The notes under the pieces are model-generated. The model was given only the letters and a program-made list of their open reading frames with translations. It was not told the origin of the DNA and ran no database searches. From Lachancea kluyveri NRRL Y-12651 (Eukaryota > Ascomycota > Saccharomycetes > Saccharomycetales > Saccharomycetaceae): a stretch of DNA of 64,000 nt. A program made the position numbers and the translations under genes. The DNA is taken from NCBI GenBank assembly GCA_000149225.2, contig CM000687.1, forward strand, positions 858,501-922,500, read 5' to 3'. Shown here one piece after another: positions 9,459 through 18,395 of this stretch. How positions within the stretch are numbered: position 1 is the stretch's first letter; every line of letters starts with the position of its first letter.

Positions 9459-12400
9459 CTATAGCCAGCCTAGTTCATCATCGTCGAGCAGTCTCCAGCC
9501 CACATGGATGAAATTTCGTAGAATCACATCTTGTGGGGTTTCAACTTGCAACTCTATGTTTTGCTTCAATTTTGCGACTAGAGTCTCATTCAAACTCTCT
9601 CTCCTACGCAAGTCTCGTTCAAAGACTTTAAAGGGCTTGAGCATATTGATCAAACTGGTGATCTGGATTATATCATTCATAGAATTGGATAGTGAAACCA
9701 CCAGGTCTTGTGGTTGTTTCAATGAGTTGTTGTTGTTGTCGCCTGAGGTGCCAACGACCACTCCGATTAACGAAGCGGGCATGTTTTTTACAAGCTCGAC
9801 AATGCTGAAGGCTTGCTGGAGCATGGGTATGACGAAGGGTGAAATTGTGCCTTTGGTGAAGTCGTGGTTGTTTCCCTGTCCCAATCCCAGCAGCTTCTTG
9901 TAGATGTCGTCCCTCTCTTCTGTCGAGGTGCCGTTGTTTGAAGATCCAGTTAGGCTTCCTTCGGGAACGTCAGAGCCGCCATACGGCCTGTTGTTGTAAT
10001 CGATGCTATTTGTCGGGTTTGTCTTCATCATCAACGTTAGTAAATTGGAGATCAATGAAATTAATGAGCACAGCGAGTCTGTGAGACTGTTGCTCAAGCC
10101 CAGAGAAAGTTCTGGTAAAGTACCATCTTCTAGAGGTAGCGATAGTAGGGAATTTGTAAAGCTACGCTTCACTTTTAACAGTCTTGCAAATACCGAAGAA
10201 ACACTTTCGGTGCTGCCTTCTCTCTCATAGTCCCTATTGATTGTTAGCTGTGGAGAATGGTCTGAGTTATTCATGCATCTTCTGCCCATGGACAGCTGGG
10301 ATAGCAACTCGCTCAGTTCCAAGCTTTGTATGATTAGATCCAATTTCACGTGGTCGGTTTCTACACACCATTTGTCTTCGGAGACAAATAAACTCTTGGT
10401 GATTCCTTGGATCGGGACACTCAACAATTTGGGAACACCAAAGGAACAGCTTTGCAGGGAGTCATAAATAGTCAATAAAACGTATAGCCTTTTGTACAAG
10501 ACATTATAGTTGGAATCTTCCTCTACGTTGGCATCAAAGTCGGTAACTTTAATCGGGGTGTTCGACATTGTCACGGTCACCGTATCGTTGGCGTTTATGT
10601 CTCCTGCTTCAGCACTTTTTTGTAGCCTCGTGTCTTTGTTCTGAGTCAGTGAAGGGTTGGTTGTTTCTGTTAAAGTGGATGTTGGTGTGGTGTTGCTTTC
10701 TGTAGCCTTTTTACCCTGCAAAAGTGAGAAGTCCGAGTCCTCAAACATCAACAGCTTGTACAATTTGAAGTCATTAAAAATCGTGACAGACATTCCAAGA
10801 ACGAAGGAGTTATCGTATCCGACAAATGCCAGGACAAAGTTCATGATTATGAACGTAGACAGATAGATTACCTTGATCTTTGGTGAAATCAAAAGTTTGT
10901 TTTCTCTAAACTTGGGATGAATATCAACAATTTTTTGGAAGCATTCATTCAACGCTGTTATGAAAGTTGTTTGGGAATGCAGGGGATCTGCAAAGTCGGG
11001 TATAGGTTTAAGAGCAACACGTACTAACAGCTCCAAAGAATTTCTAAACCAGTGTAAGATGTAATTGTTCAATTCGTGGATTGCGGTGATAGGTTGTGTG
11101 TTTACTAATAACAGCTCGTTTGTCAAAGTTTGTTTGTTGATGGGTACGGCCGGGAAATTTGGATGAATAAACTCGTAGTATGTGTCGATCAATTCAACGT
11201 CCTGAATCTTACCATAGGAAACTGTGGTGCTGTGAATGGATGCCATCGAATCAACAGACACTACGGAATCTTTTTTCTTCCGAGTTGAGTTGCTTCTCTT
11301 ACGTCTCTTTGTCGTACTAGTGACACTTTCAGCCCTGGGAGAACCAGGCTGTTGAGCTTGTAAGATGGCCCCGCCTGGTTGGATCTGCGATGGGTAAAAG
11401 GCTGGGGAGTTTGGCGACATTGCCTCGCTGATAACGCTACCTTTACGAGACTCGAAGCCGTTGGACGATTGTTTGAAGGGTTGTGAAAGTTGTTGCCCTT
11501 GGGACCGTGCCTGTGCTTGAGCTTGTGCTTGAGCTTGTGCTTGAGCTTGTGCTTGAGCTTGTGCTTGAGCTTGTGCTTGTGCCTGTGCCTGTGCCTGTGC
11601 TTGAGCTTGTGCTTGAGCTTGGGCCTGTGCCTGGGCCTGTACTACTGCTGCAGTCACGTTGGAGTTGGCATTTTGTTGGCTCATATTGAATTGGGAATAA
11701 GGGTACTGTTGTTGTATTGAAGAAGAAGTAGAAGGATGTCTCAAGATTGGCGGGATGCTATTGGACCTTCTACGCTCTTCCAACAAACCGTTATCTACCA
11801 ACCCTTCGGGATTGTTGGAGGCACCTGGTTGAAAATAAACCTGGCTTCCGCGATGTTGTTGTGAACCTCTGAAGAATGAAGAATTGGTGGAGGTATTAGA
11901 TGGCGTGTAACCGGCGCCGATGGCACTATCTGTATTCTGTCTTGAAGATATATCGCTTCCGATGGAATCTATCGAACTACGTCTTTGGTACTGGTACTCA
12001 TGGTAAGGAACTTTCCAAAAATGCTGTTGCTGTATCGAGTTTGAACCATTGGTATTGGGAGTTGTGTTAGGAGCTGTTGTCGCTGCAAACTGCTGCTGAG
12101 CTGAAGTAAAGCCAGCCTGAGGAAGATAATGTGCTAATGGCGGTAGTGAAACTGAGCCATTTTTACCAGATTGATCTGGATACTTGGGACTAGACTCGGA
12201 GTTGTTTCTTTTCACAGAGTTTCTTCTCTTGGTCGAAGTGTTGTTGTCCAAAGAGTCTGTGGAAGAACTGCTCTGCTTTGTATAGCCCTTGGAAGGGCCC
12301 CTCTTGAGAGGAACTCTTTCAAAAGTACAGCGATCACCAACTTTGAAACAACCAGAACAAACGGGATTATCTTCGCTAACATCGCACTTGATCTTCTTTT

Positions 12401-12521
12401 TACGGCATTGGTCACAAGCGCGGGAGACCTTGCTCCTTTTCTTCGTTTCGGTAGTACTATAAGTGGTGCCATTGCCAGATTGTAATACCCTGGAGTCTTG
12501 GTCACTACTATCATTCATCAT
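9459..12521 (-). CDS. RGT1: Rgt1-type Zn2Cys6 glucose-responsive repressor
   Basis: Rgt1 represses hexose transporter genes when glucose is absent. The product has 1020 residues against about 1170 in S. cerevisiae. The binuclear zinc cluster is near the N-terminus (residues about 35-70: CDQCRKKKIKCD ... CSGCFKVGDRC), followed by a basic linker and a long Ser/Asn/Gln-rich region. Residues 295-338 are an unbroken (QA)22 dipeptide repeat. The C-terminal half (about 450-1020) is more ordered and ends RNFIHVGWRLLDDDELGWL, a typical end of this family. Position next to UGP1 matches YKL038W beside YKL035W. Rgt1 and Eds1 are duplicate copies in S. cerevisiae; this would be the single ancestor. Confidence 0.9.
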   Translation of the reverse strand: MMNDSSDQDSRVLQSGNGTTYSTTETKKRSKVSRACDQCRKKKIKCDVSEDNPVCSGCFKVGDRCTFERVPLKRGPSKGYTKQSSSSTDSLDNNTSTKRRNSVKRNNSESSPKYPDQSGKNGSVSLPPLAHYLPQAGFTSAQQQFAATTAPNTTPNTNGSNSIQQQHFWKVPYHEYQYQRRSSIDSIGSDISSRQNTDSAIGAGYTPSNTSTNSSFFRGSQQHRGSQVYFQPGASNNPEGLVDNGLLEERRRSNSIPPILRHPSTSSSIQQQYPYSQFNMSQQNANSNVTAAVVQAQAQAQAQAQAQAQAQAQAQAQAQAQAQAQAQAQAQAQAQAQARSQGQQLSQPFKQSSNGFESRKGSVISEAMSPNSPAFYPSQIQPGGAILQAQQPGSPRAESVTSTTKRRKRSNSTRKKKDSVVSVDSMASIHSTTVSYGKIQDVELIDTYYEFIHPNFPAVPINKQTLTNELLLVNTQPITAIHELNNYILHWFRNSLELLVRVALKPIPDFADPLHSQTTFITALNECFQKIVDIHPKFRENKLLISPKIKVIYLSTFIIMNFVLAFVGYDNSFVLGMSVTIFNDFKLYKLLMFEDSDFSLLQGKKATESNTTPTSTLTETTNPSLTQNKDTRLQKSAEAGDINANDTVTVTMSNTPIKVTDFDANVEEDSNYNVLYKRLYVLLTIYDSLQSCSFGVPKLLSVPIQGITKSLFVSEDKWCVETDHVKLDLIIQSLELSELLSQLSMGRRCMNNSDHSPQLTINRDYEREGSTESVSSVFARLLKVKRSFTNSLLSLPLEDGTLPELSLGLSNSLTDSLCSLISLISNLLTLMMKTNPTNSIDYNNRPYGGSDVPEGSLTGSSNNGTSTEERDDIYKKLLGLGQGNNHDFTKGTISPFVIPMLQQAFSIVELVKNMPASLIGVVVGTSGDNNNNSLKQPQDLVVSLSNSMNDIIQITSLINMLKPFKVFERDLRRRESLNETLVAKLKQNIELQVETPQDVILRNFIHVGWRLLDDDELGWL
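11508..11639 (-). repeat. In-frame hexanucleotide repeat encoding (QA)22 in RGT1
   Basis: A tandem array of 22 six-base units coding Gln-Ala on the minus strand, read on the plus strand as GCTTGT/GCTTGA/GCCTGT variants. Unit differences are nearly all synonymous, so the dipeptide is kept while the DNA has diverged. Such an array can change length by slippage. Confidence 0.95.
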
Positions 12522-12913
12522 CAGAAAGTTTCCTCAGTAGAAATATTAGTGGATATTATGAGCCTGTGCTGATTGCTTAGAAAATTTTCTGCTAAATCGG
12601 GTCAATCCGCAGTAAGTTGTAAAGCAGTTCCAGAAGTTATGCCAATAGTCTCGGTTTTGGATGGGTAGCTCGGTTTCTGGTGCACCCTGAACGATTACCT
12701 TATAAGTACTCTGTTGTGTTCCCCAGAGGAAAAACTTGATAACTTAGAGTTTCTCCCTCTTTCTCCGAACGGGCCACCTTTTTTTCCCCCAAGAAAGTCT
12801 CCGGGGTAGCGCCGATCTTCCGGGACAACGGTGCCGAAAGTCCACAAAGGGAGTATTCTGCAGTGAGCCGGGGGAGGGTGTTTCCGAGAAAGACATATAT
12901 CGCTTTTCTTTAT
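12522..12913. other. RGT1 promoter / tRNA-Met upstream region
   Basis: About 390 bases upstream of RGT1, rich in short CCCC/GGGG tracts (for example near 12785-12805 and 12869-12880). No coding frame is convincing. The tRNA gene begins at its right edge. Confidence 0.5.
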
Positions 12914-12985
12914 AGCGCCGTGGCGCAGTGGAAGCGCGCAGGGCTCATAACCCTGATGTCCTTGGATCGAAACCAAGCGGCGCTA
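12914..12985 (+). tRNA. Initiator tRNA-Met (CAU)
   Basis: A 72-base cloverleaf starts AGCGCCGTGGCGCAGTGG, has anticodon loop CTCATAA and ends GCGGCGCTA. It matches the yeast initiator tRNA almost base for base, including the A-U first pair and the GGATCGAAACC T-loop region with GAUCGAAA in place of the usual TTCGAAT. The T-stem has one compensated pair relative to the S. cerevisiae copy I remember (CTTGG/CCAAG in place of CTCGG/CCGAG). There is no intron. A T-rich terminator follows (TATTATTTTTGTTTTTT). Confidence 0.97.
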
Positions 12986-13822
12986 TTATTTTTGTTTTTT
13001 GGTTTTCCCAATTGATTCTGTCCTTGTAAGACCCTGTTACCTATTTATTAGTACTTGGTAAAGAGATTCTTATCCAGCTTGCCCTCCTCACAGAGCTTTG
13101 AAATACGTAAATGTATTCATGTGCTAAGCCATGCTGTTTAATTCCAAACCGTCACTGCTCTTTAGCTAGGGCACGCTTGGCACTAATGCCCGACAGTGGA
13201 TGGCATGCTGGTAGGAAGGCTTGATTGTTTTCTCAAGTCAAAGAATGTGTTTCAATCTTGACAGACCATTTCGTACAAAGATTGATGGTGCAATACTTCC
13301 TGGGAAAACGATAACTGATCAACCTACGGGATCAGAACAAAAAAAAACTCATATTGTTATATTGTGTTACTAAAGATAACCCAGTTTTTATCCAAGGAAA
13401 CTAACAGTCTTACTGTGCTTCAATTTTTTCTAATTTTTATAGGTGTCAAGGTTTTTTTGGTATCTGGATTTTAAAATAAGCCAACAGATAAATAACAATA
13501 AAGTTCACACCAAACTAAGCAAACATGGAATAACGAGTAAAAATAAACAGGTTAAACGGTAACTATTAACGCTACCCAAGTTTCCCTTTAAGTACTGATT
13601 TATGTTACATTCGGAACATGGTGGTTTGGCAGAGTATCTTTAAGTAACTGTTTCTAATGTTTACGCAATCGACGGTATACTACGCATATATACGTATGTA
13701 ATGACACACAGTGAAAAATTTCCTATGATGGGGCTATTCCTCGAACTCATCAATCTAATCTAGCATAGTTGAATACCAGACCAGCTAGTACCGATAATTC
13801 TAACATTTATAGAACCTCCAAA
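12986..13822. other. Intergenic region tRNA-Met to OTU2
   Basis: About 840 bases with no convincing ORF. I looked for LTR ends, which are common beside yeast tRNA genes, and saw none. The right part is the OTU2 promoter. The open frame of OTU2 extends into it without an ATG. Confidence 0.5.
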
Positions 13823-14782
13823 ATGGAATCAGAAGAACAAATACTGGCCAGGCATCGTAGGGAAAAAAAAGATCTACAGAATCAGATCACTGGTATGAAA
13901 AAACAAGCGACCAAGTCCAAAAGAAAGCAAGTTGTAGCTAAGTGCTCCGATATGGAGGTTGCCTTAAAAGGAAAGCATGCCCAAGAGCTCAGTAATTGGA
14001 GAAAATCCAATGGGGAATCCGATGAAGGGGAAGTTGAAGAAGAAGAGGAGGAGCTAACTCCAGACAAGCTACTGGAACAGCTTTCTCTTGAACAACAGAA
14101 GAAAGAGGAACAACTCAATAGCCATGAACCGCAGGAACAACAGCAACAGCAACCCAAAAAGAAACGTAACAGACAAAAGGAAAGACTGGCAAAAAGGGAG
14201 GCTGAAATAGCCAGGATCAAAGAGCAGGCTGCCAGTGAAGCGGCCGAGCAGCCGAACTTGAGACAGATTGAACAAGATGCGCTTGATAAAGTATGTCAGA
14301 TAAATGGGTTGAAGCAATTTGATATCCAACCAGACGGGCATTGCTTGTTTTCTTCCATTTTGGATCAGTTAAAGTTACGCCATAGTAAAAATGCTACTTA
14401 TGACTTTCCTCAAACATATAACAAATCGATTTCCTCGTGTGAAATGGATGTCTATGCCTTGCGCTCTTTGGCAGCTTGTTACATCAGAGAACACAGGGAT
14501 GATTTTGTCCCTTACCTATTTGATGAAGCCACCATGTCACTGAAGGATATAGATGAATACACCACTACATTGGAAGAAACTGCAGTATGGGGTGGTGAAA
14601 TCGAGATACTAGCCTTGGCAAAAGTTTTAAAATGTTGTATTAGCGTCGTGATGAGTGGCAGGGCTACTCACAAGGTTAATATAGAAGACGCTGTAAATCC
14701 GGAGTTGAAATTAGTTTACTATATGCACAGTTATGCCTTGGGTGAGCATTATAACTCCTTACATGATGCACAAGCTGATTAG
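13823..14782 (+). CDS. OTU2: OTU-domain deubiquitinase Otu2
   Basis: A cysteine-protease deubiquitinase of the OTU family; in S. cerevisiae Otu2 acts on ribosomal ubiquitin marks. I start at MESEEQILARHRREKK (ATG at 13823), giving 319 residues against 307. The N-terminal half is a charged coiled coil with an acidic EEEEEE patch and a Q-rich stretch near 115-125. The OTU domain begins at about 165 with the catalytic motif DGHCLF (Asp171, Cys174). The domain ends with SYALGEHYNSLHD, which holds the catalytic His. The S. cerevisiae neighbour YLF2 follows. Confidence 0.96.
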   Translation: MESEEQILARHRREKKDLQNQITGMKKQATKSKRKQVVAKCSDMEVALKGKHAQELSNWRKSNGESDEGEVEEEEEELTPDKLLEQLSLEQQKKEEQLNSHEPQEQQQQQPKKKRNRQKERLAKREAEIARIKEQAASEAAEQPNLRQIEQDALDKVCQINGLKQFDIQPDGHCLFSSILDQLKLRHSKNATYDFPQTYNKSISSCEMDVYALRSLAACYIREHRDDFVPYLFDEATMSLKDIDEYTTTLEETAVWGGEIEILALAKVLKCCISVVMSGRATHKVNIEDAVNPELKLVYYMHSYALGEHYNSLHDAQAD

Positions 14783-15239
14783 CTCTGATTTAAATAGATT
14801 GTTTATTCACACTCCATGGTATGGTGTCTGTAGTAGTAGCAGTAGCATTAGTAGTATTAGTAGTGGTAGTAGTAGTTGTTGTTGTTGTGACGGTGCTAAA
14901 TACTGATCCCCTCAGGGAAATACTTGTCCTGGACGAAGCTGGTTTGAGCACTGCCAGTTCGCCAAATCTGTGGCCAACATGCAGGTACATCAGGGATTTT
15001 TTTTTTTTAAGAAAAGATACGTGACTAAATGTATTGATCAGAAATGTTACTGTATCCCCAGCAGTGCCAATATGTGGCGTCTGTACCTTGTGCAAAGTAC
15101 TTGAAGTGCATGTTTTCCGTTTGATGGCATGAAAAACTTTACTGTCTTCTCGAGACTGAAAATAAACAGTATTTTAGGAATACGAAGATAATCAAAGCAC
15201 CCGTTTTCTCTCTCTAGTACTTGACACTATATCTAGCCT
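14783..15239. other. Intergenic region OTU2-YLF2 with a trinucleotide tract
   Basis: About 460 bases. An imperfect GTA/GTT trinucleotide tract fills about 14830-14888, within 50 bases of the OTU2 stop, so it probably lies in the 3' UTR. Frames across it are low-complexity (valines or serines/threonines) and not credible as proteins. Confidence 0.6.
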
Positions 15240-16532
15240 ATGCCAAGGATCAATTTAGGAGTGAAACCCTTGTCAAATTTTCGACTTTATGCAACAAAGC
15301 AAGATAATTTGCATGCCGTTAAGAGAAATTTCCTCGGTAGACCCAGTAACAACTTGACCAGTGGTATCGTGGGCCTAGCCAACGTTGGAAAGTCTACTTT
15401 TTTCCAAGCAATCACGCAGTCAAAGTTGGGTAACCCTGCAAATTACCCATTTGCAACAATCGAGCCCGAGGAAGCCAAAGTAATTGTCCCTAGTAAGCGT
15501 CTAGATCATTTGCAAAGATTATATCAAAGTGAAAAAAAAATTCCTGCTACACTGACAATTTACGATATAGCTGGTTTGACTAGGGGTGCTTCACAGGGTG
15601 AGGGTTTAGGCAACAAGTTTCTAAATGATATTCGTCATACCGACGGTATCTACCAGGTTGTTCGTGGGTTTACTAAACAAGAGATTACACACATCGAGGG
15701 TTCTGTAGATCCTGTGAGAGACTTGAGTGTGGTTCAAGATGAACTAGTTCTCAAAGATCTAGAATTCTTAGAAGGCATAAGAGAAAAGCTAGAACGCAAG
15801 ATGAACAGAACAGCAAAAAATTCTGGTGATTACCAACAAATGAGTACGGAGTTGGAAATGATGAACGCTCTTGAAGAGCATTTATACGAAGGTAAAAAGA
15901 TTGCACATTTTAAGCAAAACTGGAGTGAAGATGAAGTCAACATTTTAAACAAACACAATTTTTTGACTGCCAAACCCACTTTAGTATTGCTAAACGTTTG
16001 TCCAGAGGATTACCTGCTACAGGAAAATCAATTTAAGGAAAAAGTCTGTAAATGGATTAACGAATATTCTCCCGGGGACGAACTATTGTTATTTAGTGCA
16101 GACTTCGAGACAAAGTACAACGAATTTATGGAATCTGGTAATAAGCAGGGCTTTCACAATTACTGTCGCGAAATTGTTGGTGATAGTCTTGATACCACCA
16201 GATTCGAATCTGCTTTACCGCAAATTATTTTGAAGATGAGAGAAATTCTAGGCCTAATAAGCTTCTACACTTGCGGTCCACTTGAGGCGAGACAGTGGAC
16301 AGTTAGAGAGGGCACATTTGCTCCACAGGCTGCTGGCGTCATCCATACAGATCTAGAGAAAACTTTCATCAGTGCCAGCGTAATCAAGTACGCCGACCTT
16401 GAGAGTATGGCTCCACCGCTACAAGAATCTACTTTGAAATCCCAGGGTAAAATTAAACGTGGTGGCAAACAGTACACGATCGAGGATGGTGATGTGGTGT
16501 TGTTCAAGGCAGCGGGCGGAAACATTCGCTGA
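15240..16532 (+). CDS. YLF2: Ylf2, YchF/Ola1-type P-loop GTPase/ATPase
   Basis: An Obg-superfamily NTPase of the YchF subfamily, probably mitochondrial. It has 430 residues against about 405 in S. cerevisiae. G1 is GLANVGKST (residues 45-53), G3 is DIAGLTRGAS, and a coiled-coil insert lies near 180-230. A TGS domain at the C-terminus starts at FYTCGP and ends VLFKAAGGNIR. The N-terminus (MPRINLGVKPLSNFRLYATKQ) is basic and hydroxylated without acids, which fits a mitochondrial presequence and sets it apart from cytosolic Ola1. The gene follows OTU2 as YHL014 follows YHL013 in S. cerevisiae. Confidence 0.93.
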   Translation: MPRINLGVKPLSNFRLYATKQDNLHAVKRNFLGRPSNNLTSGIVGLANVGKSTFFQAITQSKLGNPANYPFATIEPEEAKVIVPSKRLDHLQRLYQSEKKIPATLTIYDIAGLTRGASQGEGLGNKFLNDIRHTDGIYQVVRGFTKQEITHIEGSVDPVRDLSVVQDELVLKDLEFLEGIREKLERKMNRTAKNSGDYQQMSTELEMMNALEEHLYEGKKIAHFKQNWSEDEVNILNKHNFLTAKPTLVLLNVCPEDYLLQENQFKEKVCKWINEYSPGDELLLFSADFETKYNEFMESGNKQGFHNYCREIVGDSLDTTRFESALPQIILKMREILGLISFYTCGPLEARQWTVREGTFAPQAAGVIHTDLEKTFISASVIKYADLESMAPPLQESTLKSQGKIKRGGKQYTIEDGDVVLFKAAGGNIR

Positions 16533-17380
16533 GAAACATACTTATAAACCTTGTAAATAGAAAATTTAAAGGCTGCATTACTAAGATCAGGAGAGCACAT
16601 TCTTCTTTTTTTTTTTTTTTTTTTTTACCTGAAACATGACTTCACTACACTCTTTGTGCTTCTTTATTCAGAGCGTTTGACAGGAGTTTCTTCTCATGTA
16701 ATTAAATCGAAGAGCTGGGTTTATAGCAAATGTCTCTAAGGACGTGTTCTCATCATAAAACAAAAGAAAAGAAGAGAAGTAAAATAAAATGTAGTCAAAA
16801 AAAAAAAAAAATCGGAAAAAATCATGCCTTTATGGAAGACATGAGGCTTTACCCAAAGCCATTGTGCTCTCCCTATACTGTGTCACCTCAGTTTGTTCTT
16901 AGATCACAAGTAAGTAAAAAGATATGTGAAGTTAAGATCTGAGCTCGCCTTTTCTACTTTTTTGAAAAATTTTCAGGCATCCGGAAGATACCACTGCTAA
17001 GAAAAACCAGGACTCGTGTCAGGGCTTAAAAGACGATAAGTTACATCAAGTGAAGCTTCTTCTTTAAACAATATACAGTTTTTAAATATTACTAAAAAAA
17101 AACCACAAGTCGCATATAGACAGAAAGGTAACAATTGTAGAGAAAAAGATGACAGAGAGATTGCTTAATTAAACAACCAATAAGTAGGAAAGAGTGTTGT
17201 TCTTATTTTTTAACCACTGATAGTAAAGCAGAGGTATATAGGAACTGCATTACCTAGAGTGGGCCATTTTTTCTCCCCAAGTTACAATCTCAACACGATT
17301 TGAATTGCCATTGGAAGAAAGATGATGAGTAGTAGAAGTTGAGACATAAAAACAATCAAAGACACTGGTCTTTAAAATAT
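16533..17380. other. Intergenic region YLF2-RPS20
   Basis: About 850 bases between convergent genes, long for a 3'-3' interval. It holds a T run (about 16604-16626), an A run (about 16799-16812) and AT-rich sequence. A 70-codon frame at 16730 lacks protein-like composition. An isolated ATGATGA resembling a snoRNA C box occurs near 17322, but I could not find a matching D box and stem. I call no gene. Confidence 0.5.
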
Positions 17381-17737
17381 TTAAGCAGCAACGGTGACTT
17401 CGACATCCACACCAGGTTCAATGGTGATTTGAGTGATTCTCTTGACAATTTGGGCTGGAGCTTGCAAGTCAATGTATCTCTTGTGGATTCTCATTTCGTA
17501 AGTGTCCCAAGTCTTAGAACCTTCACCATTTGGAGTCTTTCTGGTGGAAATCTTCAAGACCTTAGTTGGTAATCTAACTGGACCCTTCTTGACCAACTTG
17601 TAGTTTTCAGCATTCTTGATGATGTTGGCAGAAACGTTTTCCAATTGCTTAACCTTGGTGGAGGTCAAAGTGATTCTAATCTTGTGGATTTGTGGTTGTT
17701 CTTGTTGTTCGACCTTTTCCTTTTGAATGTCAGACAT
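17381..17737 (-). CDS. RPS20: 40S ribosomal protein uS10 (Rps20)
   Basis: Rps20 is a small-subunit protein of the 40S head. I start at [14 protein letters not shown] (ATG at 17737), giving 118 residues against 121 in S. cerevisiae. The 14 upstream codons in the open frame are not part of the family. The core [19 protein letters not shown] and the segment [12 protein letters not shown] are nearly identical to yeast. The end VEVTVAA is two residues shorter. There is no intron, as in S. cerevisiae. Codon use is strongly biased. Rap1-like sites lie about 300-355 bases upstream. Confidence 0.98.
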   Translation of the reverse strand: MSDIQKEKVEQQEQPQIHKIRITLTSTKVKQLENVSANIIKNAENYKLVKKGPVRLPTKVLKISTRKTPNGEGSKTWDTYEMRIHKRYIDLQAPAQIVKRITQITIEPGVDVEVTVAA

Positions 17738-18036
17738 TGTGATATATACCTTTTGAGATTCTTGGGGATTACGAGACAAGCACTAATTCTATTGCGCAAA
17801 GGCCCGAGAAGAGTGTTGAAAAATCTTGCCAGTAGGTTCCTCTGCTCGTTCGCTGAGCAGAGTCTGTTCAACCGCCGTTTACCATGACTAAGTTCAAAAC
17901 GGAGATGCTCAAAAATTGGATGAGTGATTTCTGTCTTCGGAAACAAAAAAAAAAATCGAAAAAAAACAAGCGAGAGCACTAGATGTGTGGGTTATATATG
18001 TATATGCAAAAATTCCCCGCATAATTGTGAGTAGAA

Positions 18037-18093
18037 TGCATGGGTGTATTATAAAGATAAATGAAAGGACTGCACGATGTATGGGTATGGGTG
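18037..18093 (-). promoter_or_regulatory. Rap1-like sites upstream of RPS20
   Basis: TGCATGGGTGT (18037-18047) and the tandem TGTATGGGTATGGGTG (18078-18093) resemble the Rap1 consensus ACACCCATACATT in reverse. They lie about 300-355 bases before the RPS20 ATG, a usual place for Rap1 in ribosomal protein gene promoters. The assignment to RPS20 and not URC4 is inferred. Confidence 0.65.
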
Positions 18094-18118
18094 CGAAAAG
18101 CCGGTTATCACATTTAAA

Positions 18119-18179
18119 TATCTCCATTGGGTGTTTTGTTGTGGTCCGTTGGGTATAATGTTTATCACCAATGGAGATA
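18119..18179. promoter_or_regulatory. 12-bp perfect inverted repeat upstream of URC4
   Basis: TATCTCCATTGG (18119-18130) is repeated exactly in inverted form as CCAATGGAGATA (18168-18179) with 37 bases between. A TTATCAC heptamer stands on the left side of each arm (18105-18111 and 18162-18168). It is about 220-280 bases before the URC4 ATG. It could be a paired binding site for a specific regulator such as the uracil-responsive Urc2 factor known from Lachancea, or a GATA-factor array. The site itself is seen; its user is a guess. Confidence 0.5.
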
Positions 18180-18395
18180 GCCCATGGGATTGGAAAACAA
18201 ACACGTTTGATTTCTATTATCAAGGAGTGTATGAGTAAGGAGAGAGGAAATTATATAAAAAGGCTTTGTAAATCTACCTCTTGATGGATTATTCCTTGGT
18301 TTCAAATTTATAACTTCTACTATCAGTATTCGTCTCAGCAAGAATACTTTAATAGAGTTGTTCTTTGCACCCCTTAGTCGACGCTACCAAATACT

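Larger units (their letters stand above)
17738..18395. promoter_or_regulatory. Shared divergent promoter RPS20/URC4
   Basis: About 660 bases between divergent genes with very different expected control. The half near RPS20 has T/A-rich tracts. The middle has two Rap1-like sites, and the URC4 side has three TTATC/GATAA cores and a 12-bp inverted repeat, listed separately. Confidence 0.6.

Noticed and set aside
11483-11720. Plus-strand frames coding repeated LELVLELV or LCLSLCLS opposite RGT1
   Set aside because: These are mirror images of the (QA)22 repeat in the RGT1 gene. The repeat keeps all frames open, so they carry no evidence of translation.
12986-13768. Possible LTR remnant beside the initiator tRNA gene
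   Set aside because: tRNA genes attract LTR elements, but I found no TG...CA ends, target duplication or primer-binding site in this stretch, nor around the tRNA-Thr gene.
14820-15095. Frames of valine or serine/threonine across the GTA/GTT tract downstream of OTU2
   Set aside because: They follow only from the trinucleotide repeat, have no domain, and lie in the probable 3' UTR of OTU2.
17320-17345. ATGATGA as a C box of a snoRNA near RPS20
   Set aside because: No D box (CTGA) with a closing stem at a usual distance, and the match is short.
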